In this document: positions 7,945-15,826 of the stretch, in pieces | How positions within the stretch are numbered: position 1 is the first letter of the stretch | Layout: every line of letters begins with the position of its first letter | Assembly (NCBI GenBank): GCA_022865705.1 | Contig: JALHTG010000019.1 | Coordinates: 1 to 64,000, forward strand | DNA: 64,000 nucleotides | Source of the DNA: Candidatus Bathyarchaeota archaeon | Lineage (GTDB): Archaea; Thermoproteota; Bathyarchaeia; 40CM-2-53-6; JALHTG01 | Direction: 5' to 3' | Position numbers and translations under genes: made by a program | Notes under the pieces: generated by a model | The model's input: the letters and a program-made list of their open reading frames with translations, nothing else | Told to the model about the DNA's origin: nothing | Databases searched by the model: none

Positions 7945-9930
7945 TCATGCTGTCATTTCATGAATCTTCTCAATCTGGAAAATGTTTCCACCAGTTTTCA
8001 AATCCTTTATCAGAAGTCCCTCTGCCAAGATTCGCATTCCGATTAGGCGACTCAGTGTCTCCACAGTCAACCGGATTCTTGGCGTCTTCTTCTCGACTAT
8101 GCTTCTCAAAATCCATTTAGCGTCTTGGGCAAGAAGGGCATTTGCCTCCGGGCTTCCAACGATGGAGTCAATGAAGCCAGATCCATCATCGATCCTAAGG
8201 AAAAGAGTCGCGGATAAATCGATGTCTTGGCCTGATCCGCAACTTTCGCAGATCGCCTTATCGTCTTTGAACTCAATCTCAGTTCCACATTTCCTGCATA
8301 TAGGCGAGGCATGGGAGTTGCTTGACAGTTCCAAGATCATTGCTTGAACTGTTCCTTTCACGCCTTCCTTCAACTCAATGATCTTGTCAACCTTCGCAGA
8401 AGGCTTGATCTCGGATGGAGGTTCACTTATCGTCTCCAAGTATGTCATGGGCCCTGACGATAGTTCGACTCCTCCTTTGAATCCCAGTCTAGGATGGACA
8501 CTGAATAGCCTTATCTTGGTGTCCTGTTTCAACTCTGCAATCTGCTTTGCCAAATCCCGCCAAAAAACTACCTTGCATTCGCCAGAACTATCCCTGAAAC
8601 GGAACTCGGCGATATCCACGGTGTCACCTCTCGAAGTCTGAACCTGTCTGACAGTGGGCAAACCAATGATTCTTCCTTCGACAATGAACGATCCAGAAGA
8701 GGGCAATTCCTTGATCTTCTTCTGAGGGGGCTCAAAGCTCCCTGTCCCCAACTTTGGATTTGCAGAAACCCCACCGGATTTTCCGACACTTATGGAAATC
8801 TCTCCCAAGCGCTCCCTACTTGTAGCATCTTCAATGAGGATGATTTCTCCTTCCTTCAGGTTGAGTTCTGTCTTGTCGTCCCATAGCGATGCTTGAATGA
8901 TGCCTGTATCATCTACTAGGAGAATCCGCATGACCTGCGTCACGTCGCCGCTAGTCCTCTTTACAGACGAGGGCGGTTGGATCTTGAGTATCTTGGCTAA
9001 GACATCTACGTCCCGCATATTGGCCTTGATCTGTGAGATCTTGATTGGCTCTGGATGAAAGTCAGCCAAATGAGTTGGACAGTGTTCCAGAACTTCGGCT
9101 CGACTCATAGAGTCTATGTGAATTTCCGGGCTTCCACCTATGGAAGGTTTGATCCTTCCTCCGGATACTTGAACTACTTCTCCCACGGTGACATTGCGTA
9201 GGTCATCTGCTTTTTCGTTCCAGGCGACAAGGGTTATTCTTCCCGTCTGGTCGATGACTTTTGTTCGAAGAACTTTGCCGAGTTGATTTGCTTTCTTGAA
9301 CTCTATAACTCTCGGAGGTGTCTTCACTATGCCAACAATGTCCACCACTCCCTCGCGTTTCAAGGCATCCGATATGCTGATGGCTGGGCTGACGGATTGC
9401 TCGTATGCTTCGGGGGTGCCTTGTGTGACTTGAACTTCTCCTCGATCTCCAATGTGTAGCTCTACGTTCCCTTCCAAACCTTCGCGTGTGTATCCGTGCG
9501 ATATAATTACTGACCTGCCTTGAATTTGCTGGTCAGCCAGTTCCTCGGCCTGTTTGTCCCAAGCTACACAGCGGACTTCCCCTGTCTGATCGATCATCAC
9601 AAAACGCAGAACTTTTCCGGAACTTCCATTCTGACGCTTGAATTCTTGAATGGCAGAAACTTCCGTGACTTGACCTCTGATGGTCACGTTGCCTAGGCCA
9701 CTTACAATGTCTTTGATTTGAATACCTTCAGGCTCTCCTTTCTCCATCTCTACATTGAGATCCTGCGCGACAAGCATCGCTGCACCTTCGTCAGAAAGAA
9801 AACCTGCCGATTCAGTCTTCTTCCGCTCTATGAGGCGCATCACCATGTCCTGTGACAGATCCTTGCGTTGTGCTAAAATGATGCGAATGAGATGATCAGA
9901 CAATTCGGCTCCTCCAGTCAAGGCCTGCAA
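7945..9930 (-). CDS. Replication protein A (multi-OB-fold ssDNA-binding protein)
   Basis: A 661-residue archaeal RPA that coats single-stranded DNA in replication, repair and recombination. Repeated OB-fold units with the pattern GxVxxxxxxREFxxxxGxxGKVxRxxxxDxTGxIRxxxW can be followed at about residues 65-150, 180-270, 295-390 and 415-500, followed by a C-terminal OB domain that carries a four-cysteine zinc ribbon (about residues 545-568, C-x2-C-x13-C-x2-C). The arrangement matches the long single-polypeptide RPA of euryarchaea and some TACK lineages. The start region overlaps the 3' end of the upstream gene by 13 bases. It forms a minus-strand cluster with the Lhr helicase further upstream. 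Confidence 0.88.
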   Translation of the reverse strand: MQALTGGAELSDHLIRIILAQRKDLSQDMVMRLIERKKTESAGFLSDEGAAMLVAQDLNVEMEKGEPEGIQIKDIVSGLGNVTIRGQVTEVSAIQEFKRQNGSSGKVLRFVMIDQTGEVRCVAWDKQAEELADQQIQGRSVIISHGYTREGLEGNVELHIGDRGEVQVTQGTPEAYEQSVSPAISISDALKREGVVDIVGIVKTPPRVIEFKKANQLGKVLRTKVIDQTGRITLVAWNEKADDLRNVTVGEVVQVSGGRIKPSIGGSPEIHIDSMSRAEVLEHCPTHLADFHPEPIKISQIKANMRDVDVLAKILKIQPPSSVKRTSGDVTQVMRILLVDDTGIIQASLWDDKTELNLKEGEIILIEDATSRERLGEISISVGKSGGVSANPKLGTGSFEPPQKKIKELPSSGSFIVEGRIIGLPTVRQVQTSRGDTVDIAEFRFRDSSGECKVVFWRDLAKQIAELKQDTKIRLFSVHPRLGFKGGVELSSGPMTYLETISEPPSEIKPSAKVDKIIELKEGVKGTVQAMILELSSNSHASPICRKCGTEIEFKDDKAICESCGSGQDIDLSATLFLRIDDGSGFIDSIVGSPEANALLAQDAKWILRSIVEKKTPRIRLTVETLSRLIGMRILAEGLLIKDLKTGGNIFQIEKIHEMTA

Positions 9931-10751
9931 TAGACGACCGATTCAAGCCGTTCCGTCCGGATTGCTCTCTTTGGAATTCTTGAAGTGAACCCCTCATGAG
10001 AAGTTGGAGGGATCCTTACCAAACTCCGTCGCCTTGCAAGGACAGCGGTAACGACCATCGTCACCCCGACCAGACAAGATATCGCCACCAACCAAGAAAA
10101 TCGAGGTTCCTCCCTAGGAGTAGACGATCCGAGGAATACGTCATCAAAGAATACCTCCAGGTAGAGAAGGTTCTTGGGCAAGGCATACACAAGCCCATTG
10201 TAGATGCCAAAGGAAACAGTAGTTATCGTGTCATCTCCGGAAAAACTCGCTTCATCAATCCACAGTCTTCCAAGATCTACGCTGACTCTGAACCAAGTAT
10301 CGTACGTTTCCAACCGTGTTTGAAGTATATACTCGCTAGGCCTAGGCTTAGGCACATCTGACCAAATCCCAAGGTCAAAGTACCTGCCGCCCGACGTTGT
10401 CACGAACCCCTTTATGTACCCTTGGAATGGAAGCTCAGGGTGCCTCACATACAGCCAAAATGAGAACTCCAGAGAAGACACCATAGGAATGGAGACATTC
10501 TGATACACGAAGGCGTATCCGTCCCCGCCAATTGTCGTGGCTCTAGCATAAGCGGAATATTTCCCACTGTGTGACTGATTGGCATTCCTCGAATCGGCGA
10601 TGTCGTTTGCATCAGCGGTAAATGCTTTCCAAGTGCCAATCTCCTCGAAGCCGGGGTTCCTCAAAAGGTTCACAGACCCATTTGCATATGTAATGCTGCA
10701 ATTCACATGCACGAGAAGCGAAAGAAGAATAGCCAGAACAATTCCCTTCAT
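9918..10751 (-). CDS. Secreted, membrane-anchored beta-sandwich protein
   Basis: I do not recognise a named family. The product (about 277 residues from the ATG at 10751; a TTG at 10772 would add seven residues) has a signal peptide (MKGIVLAILLSLLVHV, then a cleavage-like region), an extracellular domain that begins with the LLRNPGFE motif common to carbohydrate-binding jelly-roll modules, and one C-terminal transmembrane helix (about residues 222-243) followed by a basic cytoplasmic tail. This suggests a cell-surface protein with a CBM-like domain. Its end overlaps the start of the RPA gene by 13 bases, which probably couples their translation although no functional link is evident. Confidence 0.7.
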   Translation of the reverse strand: MKGIVLAILLSLLVHVNCSITYANGSVNLLRNPGFEEIGTWKAFTADANDIADSRNANQSHSGKYSAYARATTIGGDGYAFVYQNVSIPMVSSLEFSFWLYVRHPELPFQGYIKGFVTTSGGRYFDLGIWSDVPKPRPSEYILQTRLETYDTWFRVSVDLGRLWIDEASFSGDDTITTVSFGIYNGLVYALPKNLLYLEVFFDDVFLGSSTPREEPRFSWLVAISCLVGVTMVVTAVLARRRSLVRIPPTSHEGFTSRIPKRAIRTERLESVVYCRP

Positions 10752-10895
10752 TACAGTCAGAGCCTCGCGCAAGTTTGCTATGGGTCATCCTCGGAAGACA
10801 TTTTCTAGGCTGAGCCATTGACCTTTGTCTGACTAAAGCTTTTCACAAAGGCGATTAGGAGATCGAAACCAAGCCAGTGCCAAATACAGCACATT

Positions 10896-13793
10896 TCAGT
10901 CCCAGAACATGCGAGTCCTGGCGTACTGTCTCTCCGCTTTGAGTATCTCTGTGTAGAACTCCTCCTCAGTCCTACAGAAACGTCTCAAGACGCGGATGGC
11001 GGTCGTTGGGCCCACTCCTCTTCCGCTCATTGCAATTACTGCTTTCTTACCCGAAGTTTGAACTAGACTAGCGCTTGTCCACCCTCTTTGCCATTCCCGC
11101 TCTTCTTCGAGAGAAAGTGATTTCCGCCGCAGTTTCTTTCTTGCGATTTTGATCAGCTTTTCATCACGAGGATACGTCGCGGCGATCAAAGTCGACCTGC
11201 ATGCAGGGCATCGAACCGTTTCCTGAAGCGTTCGCACCGTCCTAAGACTTTCCCAGTCTGCTTTATGGAAGCAAACAAGTCTTGTCATTTCGGACAATAG
11301 CCGCTCCTTGACTATTTCCGCGAGCGCCTTGCCCGGCACTGCTGGACGAAGAAGGTCGTGTGGAATCACTTTATCCACAATCGGCATCGCTAGTGGGGAA
11401 CAGCTCAGTCCTTTCTGTTCAATGGTTTCGATTGAAATCTCCCCTCGGCAAATGCTCTGCAAAACTAGTCTTGACTGAGCTAAGTCGAATTTCTCTTGGA
11501 GGATTTCTCGTCGCGTTTCTTTGTTGATGGGACTATTTCTGAAGGCTGAAACAAGGAATTTTGCCTGATTAGTCTTGTAGTCGGCCTTGCGTTCTACAGC
11601 TCCGAACCGTCTAGCTACGTGCCAATGTCTCCAGGCGAACAGTTCTGATTCCTCCATCGAACCTAGAACGATCTTGTCAAGATCTTCGGGCCCTAGCTTC
11701 TTCAACTCATTTGCAACAAGAGCGGCATTGATCTTGAGGGGAACGATCAGTCCAATCCTGTAGGGATCGGTCTGTGTGGCAACATTGAACCCGTATCTCG
11801 CTGTGAGAAGGAACGCAAGCGCGGTGGCCAGAGTTGCATTTACGAGGCTGCCGAAGCATGCGTGAACTACTATGCAATTCTCAAACTTCTCCACAACTAT
11901 CTTGCTTTCAGTCGGAAGCGGATATTCGATGACTTGGGCCTTAAGGGTGTCCACGGCTTTTTGCATGGCCTCGAAATTGATTGAGAGTCTCGATGCAATC
12001 TCAATTGAATCAGTTGCATCTGGGGCATCTTGGATGATCGTTCTTCTGAGAAGACCGACCTGATTTGAGATGCAGTAGTCGACCGGTATTATCTCCCCTT
12101 CCCAGCTTGGAATCGCACTGAGGCTAGGGGCTACGGGCTCAACCTCAACGGAGAGCCTCACCTCATCGGCTGTAACCACTCTCCAAGTATTGCCGTGCAT
12201 GATGAATTCTACACCGGGCTTACAGCTTCGGGCGACGAACCCTTGATCAAGAGTTCCGATCCTGCGCTTCCTTATGAAATCAAAAACAGTGAACCGTTTT
12301 ACGTCAGGGATCACGGATAGATTCTCGTAATAGTAGTGAAGTGCTTTCAGGAACCTTGCCTGAATCAGGTTCTCTCTTTGTGCTAGAATACGCAGATCGA
12401 CGAGTTGTTTGATAGTAGCCAAGAAGTCTTCCGGATCAAGAGTTCTATATGGGTAGGCTCTCGTAATAGTCTCCAGGATTTGTTCAGCGTTACATCTCCC
12501 TCGATCGAGTAGTATGCCCACAATCTGGTGGGCCAGGACATCGAGCGCATTCTCATGGATCTTGACTTTCTCCAGCTGCTCCTGCCTTGCATAACTGATG
12601 ATCACGGAGGACTCAAGGATGTCGTCCGCCCACCCGGAGATTACCACTCCTCTAGGGATACCTTTGATCTCGTGCCCACTTCTTCCAATTCTCTGAATGA
12701 GTCGAGTTGCTTCCCTCGGCGACATGTATTGGATGATGAAGTCGACTGATCCGATATCGATGCCAAGTTCCAGTGACGATGTACATATGACTGCTCTGAT
12801 GGCACCCGATTGAAACTCTTTCTCCACTTCTTCCCGAATTTCTCTAGACAAAGAACCATGGTGAACCTTAACAGGTAAGGCTTCGTTGATGGCGTGTATC
12901 TGTGATCCTAAAGCTTCCGCATGCTCACGTGTATTGGTGAAGACGAGTGTAGATTTGTGCTGTGAGATAAGACCACATATTCTTCTCACTCTTGCGAGCG
13001 AGGGAGCGGGAATCCCCAGCTTGTTTGAGGCTTTGTAGTCATCTTCTGTAGGTGTGACGTACTCTACTTCGGCCTCGAATCTTCTTCCTTCTTCAGACTT
13101 GACTATCTCAACGAGCCGGTCCTGTCCGACTAGGAACTGCCCAATCTTGCGATCCTCTCCTATAGTTGCAGAGAGTCCGACTCTCTGAAAGTCTCTGCCT
13201 GTCAGATTGCGCAACCTCTCCAGAGCTACTGACAGTTGAACTCCCCGTTTGTCTGTGGCTAGTTCGTGTAGTTCGTCGACAACCACCCAACGTACACCTC
13301 TCAAATGTTGCCTCATCCTCTTCCCAGGCAGGATCGCTTGAAGAGTTTCAGGCGTTGTAATCATCATGTCCGGGGGGAACTTTGCTTGCAGGGATCGGAT
13401 GTGGGTAGGTGTGTCGCCATGTCTGACTTGGACCTTTATGTCGAGCTGTTTGGCGTTTTCTGCGAGTTTTCTCAAAATGTCCCGATTCAGAGCTCGTAGA
13501 GGTGTAAGGTATAGGATGGAGATTCCCTCTACAGGTTCCCTGTTTCTCGTCTGAACAAATAGTTCGAAGATTGGCATGATTGCAGCATAGGTCTTGCCTG
13601 TTCCTGTAGGAGCTATGATCAAAACATTTTTTCCTTGAAGAATCTCCGGAATCGCCAAATCCTGTATGGCGCTAGGTCGAGTAATGCCCTCGTTCTCAAG
13701 CAGTTTCCTGATGTCTTCTCGGAGGAGAGAGAAAACGTTCAAGTGCTCCTTTGCTTCTTGGATCACAGGAACCCACCCTAGATAACTCTTCAT
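10896..13793 (-). CDS. lhr: Lhr-type superfamily 2 ATP-dependent helicase
   Basis: A 965-residue large helicase-related protein that translocates 3'-5' on DNA and is tied to repair and replication-fork processing. Motif I (APTGTGKT) is at residues 61-68, the DELH Walker B near residue 170, motif III SAT near 205, and motif VI with RIGRSGH near 370. After the two RecA domains come the winged-helix and Lhr-core beta-barrel domains and a C-terminal region with a C-x2-C pair (CPAC) near residue 860. Length fits archaeal Lhr (about 850-960). It lies in a minus-strand cluster with the SWIM protein upstream. Confidence 0.93.
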   Translation of the reverse strand: MKSYLGWVPVIQEAKEHLNVFSLLREDIRKLLENEGITRPSAIQDLAIPEILQGKNVLIIAPTGTGKTYAAIMPIFELFVQTRNREPVEGISILYLTPLRALNRDILRKLAENAKQLDIKVQVRHGDTPTHIRSLQAKFPPDMMITTPETLQAILPGKRMRQHLRGVRWVVVDELHELATDKRGVQLSVALERLRNLTGRDFQRVGLSATIGEDRKIGQFLVGQDRLVEIVKSEEGRRFEAEVEYVTPTEDDYKASNKLGIPAPSLARVRRICGLISQHKSTLVFTNTREHAEALGSQIHAINEALPVKVHHGSLSREIREEVEKEFQSGAIRAVICTSSLELGIDIGSVDFIIQYMSPREATRLIQRIGRSGHEIKGIPRGVVISGWADDILESSVIISYARQEQLEKVKIHENALDVLAHQIVGILLDRGRCNAEQILETITRAYPYRTLDPEDFLATIKQLVDLRILAQRENLIQARFLKALHYYYENLSVIPDVKRFTVFDFIRKRRIGTLDQGFVARSCKPGVEFIMHGNTWRVVTADEVRLSVEVEPVAPSLSAIPSWEGEIIPVDYCISNQVGLLRRTIIQDAPDATDSIEIASRLSINFEAMQKAVDTLKAQVIEYPLPTESKIVVEKFENCIVVHACFGSLVNATLATALAFLLTARYGFNVATQTDPYRIGLIVPLKINAALVANELKKLGPEDLDKIVLGSMEESELFAWRHWHVARRFGAVERKADYKTNQAKFLVSAFRNSPINKETRREILQEKFDLAQSRLVLQSICRGEISIETIEQKGLSCSPLAMPIVDKVIPHDLLRPAVPGKALAEIVKERLLSEMTRLVCFHKADWESLRTVRTLQETVRCPACRSTLIAATYPRDEKLIKIARKKLRRKSLSLEEEREWQRGWTSASLVQTSGKKAVIAMSGRGVGPTTAIRVLRRFCRTEEEFYTEILKAERQYARTRMFWD

Positions 13794-13945
13794 TCCTCTC
13801 GACTAACGCGTCCTGATTGAAACTGGATCATGCATAAGCGTTCCCTCAATCAGGGCTTCGCATCTACAAGTCACATCATAAACGTGACAAGTCTGATAGA
13901 TGTGCAACCCCACAGAAGACTAAGTCCTTCACACATGCCCAGGAT

Positions 13946-14059
13946 CTAAGTCGGTGTTGATCTCTCATATGCCACATAGACGAATATCAGAAGCAACGCT
14001 AAGAAAGACAAGATCTGAATTCCCAGTATCAGAACTCCATAGAACTCATCAGCGGACAT
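13946..14059 (-). CDS. Predicted small single-helix membrane protein
   Basis: A 37-codon reading frame beginning ATG at 14059 with a GGGAG ribosome-binding-like element seven bases upstream. The product has a short acidic N-terminus (MSADEFYG), one hydrophobic helix of about 22 residues, and a polar end (AYERSTPT). It sits in the gap between the SWIM gene and lhr, on their strand, 57 bases after the SWIM stop. The codon pattern and clean membrane topology suggest a real small protein but there is no family support, so it remains tentative. Confidence 0.4.
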   Translation of the reverse strand: MSADEFYGVLILGIQILSFLALLLIFVYVAYERSTPT

Positions 14060-14116
14060 GTTCGAAGCTCCCTGCATCGCGCCGTCTAATATCGCAAAGA
14101 ACTTAAAAACATGTGG

Positions 14117-14554
14117 TCAGTCTGCCCTAAGCTCATCGGACGGCTCCTCGAAGTGCCACTTCTCAGTGACCTTGCTATAGGATGAGTCGGGAAGCTTTTC
14201 TAAATCGTATTCTTCTAGAACATCAGCTAGCCGTTGCGCGATTATGTGGTAGCACAATTGCCTCCTTCGGTCAATTACTCTGAAGTAGTAGTCATCGCAG
14301 CTACAGAAATTAGAATCCGGGATGACTTGATACTCTGCCTTTCTGCCCTTCACTGTCCATATAACTCGTCCACTAGGGGAGAAGACATATTTCTTGACCA
14401 TTCCCGTCTCCACTAGCCTCAGAGCGTTCTCGAATCTATTCGCAAAATACGCAAGCAACTTGGCTCTTGTCCTTCCGTTGATTTCTCTAGACCGTCTTAT
14501 GTCTGCACAGATCTTGTCGATTGATTGAAGCTCCTTCTTCTCTGCAACCTCCAA
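14117..14554 (-). CDS. SWIM zinc-finger protein
   Basis: A 145-residue protein with a SWIM zinc site, C-x-C-x14-C-x-H (Cys84, Cys86, Cys101, His103). SWIM domains bind DNA or mediate protein contacts; stand-alone archaeal forms are often found near helicase or recombination genes, and in eukaryotes the domain occurs in the Shu-complex factor Sws1. The N-terminal half is basic and helical. Location immediately upstream of lhr on the same strand suggests a joint role in DNA repair; this is inference. The start codon chosen is the ATG that fills the ORF. Confidence 0.78.
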   Translation of the reverse strand: MEVAEKKELQSIDKICADIRRSREINGRTRAKLLAYFANRFENALRLVETGMVKKYVFSPSGRVIWTVKGRKAEYQVIPDSNFCSCDDYYFRVIDRRRQLCYHIIAQRLADVLEEYDLEKLPDSSYSKVTEKWHFEEPSDELRAD

Positions 14555-14690
14555 GTCTCGTTCCCCTTAGCGCGTCTGCGTCTCAGTATACTAGTCTCTT
14601 CTCCATAACCTTAAGCAACCCGCAATCACCAAGGAACGCAAAAGGTTACGGCGGGAAGAGGCCACGGCAACAGACACCCACATTAGGCCT

Positions 14691-15521
14691 GTGGAGTCAT
14701 ATCCGGCGTTACTTCTCGAGAATGCATCAGAGAGAATACTGGTGGTTGCAGATTTGCACATTGGATGGGAGGTCTCGCTTGCTCAAAAAGGCATCCACGT
14801 TCCATCTCAGACCCCTAAGCTTCTTGAAAAGATGATTCAACTCATCAAGACAACGGCTCCCACATCGATCATCTTCCTAGGAGACATCAAACATGCAGTT
14901 GAGAAAATTGAGCTTGAAGAATGGAAAGATGTGCCGGAATTCTTTGAGAAGATCAGTGAGGTAGTCCAAGACATACAGGTTGTGCTTGGAAACCATGACG
15001 GAAACCTAGACGCTCTAACGACACCCAACGTCAAGATTCACTCATCAAGCGGTGTCAAACTATGGAACAAAGTTGCACTTCTCCATGGCCACGCATGGCC
15101 GAAGATCGATCTCCTCGACTGTGATACTATGGTGATGGCTCATCTCCATCCAGTAGTTACGTTCACGGACGAACTTGGCTTTCGTATGATACGACCAGCC
15201 TGGGTAAGAACCAAGGTTGGAGGCCACAAGCTCGCAAAGGCCCTTCTCAAGCACATGAAGATCAAACCCGATGGGAGGATTCAGGAGAGTGTAAAGAAGC
15301 GCTTTGGCATCGATCTTACTGATCAACAATGCATTGTGATCCCATCCTTCAACGATAATCTCGGAGGAAGATCCGTCAACAGAAGAGATAGCAGAGGAAA
15401 AATGTCGACCATGATCGGCCCGATCTTGCGATCTTCAGCGGTCAATTTTGAATTCGCAGAACTCTACCTTCTTGACGGAACGTACCTAGGCACTGTGAAG
15501 CATTTGCGCTCATTGAGCTAG
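14691..15521 (+). CDS. Metallophosphoesterase (ligase-associated PdeM/COG1407-like)
   Basis: A 276-residue calcineurin-like phosphoesterase. All metal-binding motifs are present: D-x-H at Asp21/His23 (ADLHIG), GD near residue 63 (FLGDIKH), GNHD near residue 99, a GHAWP His near residue 124 and an AHLHP His pair near residue 143. The family is known in bacteria as a partner of Lhr-C, ligase and an MBL exonuclease; archaeal copies act on nucleic acids or nucleotides of unknown identity. It begins with GTG at 14691 and is divergent from the SWIM/lhr cluster, separated by 136 bases. Confidence 0.82.
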   Translation: MESYPALLLENASERILVVADLHIGWEVSLAQKGIHVPSQTPKLLEKMIQLIKTTAPTSIIFLGDIKHAVEKIELEEWKDVPEFFEKISEVVQDIQVVLGNHDGNLDALTTPNVKIHSSSGVKLWNKVALLHGHAWPKIDLLDCDTMVMAHLHPVVTFTDELGFRMIRPAWVRTKVGGHKLAKALLKHMKIKPDGRIQESVKKRFGIDLTDQQCIVIPSFNDNLGGRSVNRRDSRGKMSTMIGPILRSSAVNFEFAELYLLDGTYLGTVKHLRSLS

Positions 15522-15672
15522 CATATGGTATGGAATAATCGGAGAGCATGTGCTGAGGAAACAATCGTTGACGGTCTCCTATTCGAGCCAATCAATCTCA
15601 GCGTTATCTTAATCAGATAGTTAGAGCAAACTCGGCCACAGCGGGGGTTGCCAAGCCAGGTCAAAGGCGCAG

Positions 15673-15690
15673 AGCCAACTCAGCGCGTCA
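15673..15690 (+). other. tRNA-Leu intron 1 (18 nt, position 29/30)
   Basis: Lies inside the anticodon stem. The bulge-helix-bulge is complete: outer pairs 64-66 with 92-94 (last digits of 156xx), central helix GCGC (15667-15670) with GCGT (15685-15688), bulges 15671-15673 and 15689-15691, inner pairs 15674-15675 with 15683-15684, and a 7-nt loop. Cuts after the second base of each bulge remove exactly 18 nt and restore the CAGGC stem. Confidence 0.88.
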
Positions 15691-15721
15691 GCTTCAGGAG
15701 CCTGTCCCGAAGGGGTTCGAG

Positions 15722-15749
15722 ATTGGAAGGTACGCCTTGCCAACGAAAA
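15722..15749 (+). other. tRNA-Leu intron 2 (28 nt, T stem position 51/52)
   Basis: Central helix TTCG (15716-15719) pairs with CGAA (15744-15747); bulges are 15720-15722 and 15748-15750. The intron folds into a hairpin: TTGG (15723-15726) pairs with CCAA (15740-15743), and after one bulged G, AAGG pairs with CCTT closing a TACG tetraloop. No outer helix is formed with the following exon, so this is the relaxed form of the motif. Confidence 0.86.
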
Positions 15750-15757
15750 GGTTCAAA

Positions 15758-15780
15758 ATGGCATCGAAGAACCATGAAAC
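15758..15780 (+). other. tRNA-Leu intron 3 (23 nt, T loop position 59/60)
   Basis: Central helix TTCA (15752-15755) pairs with TGAA (15775-15778); bulges are 15756-15758 and 15779-15781; inner pairs 15759-15761 with 15772-15774; outer pairs are the T-stem bases 15750-15751 with 15782-15783. Removal gives the canonical T loop TTCAAAT. The exon between introns 2 and 3 is only 8 nt long. Confidence 0.88.
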
Positions 15781-15826
15781 TCCCTCCCCCCGCACCACAT
15801 AATATGAGTGAAGAGGAGGAACAGGC

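Larger units (their letters stand above)
15641..15797 (+). tRNA. tRNA-Leu (anticodon CAG) interrupted by three introns
   Basis: Exons 15641-15672, 15691-15721, 15750-15757 and 15781-15797 join to an 88-nt class II tRNA with encoded CCA. All stems are perfectly paired: acceptor GCGGGGG/CCCCCGC, D stem GCC/GGC, anticodon stem CAGGC/GCCTG, T stem GAGGG/CCCTC; the anticodon loop is TTCAGGA, the variable arm is TCCCGAAGGGGTTC, and the T loop is TTCAAAT. The length and D-loop/variable-arm pattern equal those of known archaeal tRNA-Leu. Introns fall at positions 29/30, 51/52 and 59/60, none at the usual 37/38, and each junction sits in a bulge-helix-bulge with a 4-bp central helix. A TATA-like TTATCTTA lies at about 15603-15610. 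The prs start is 29 bases downstream. Confidence 0.92.
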
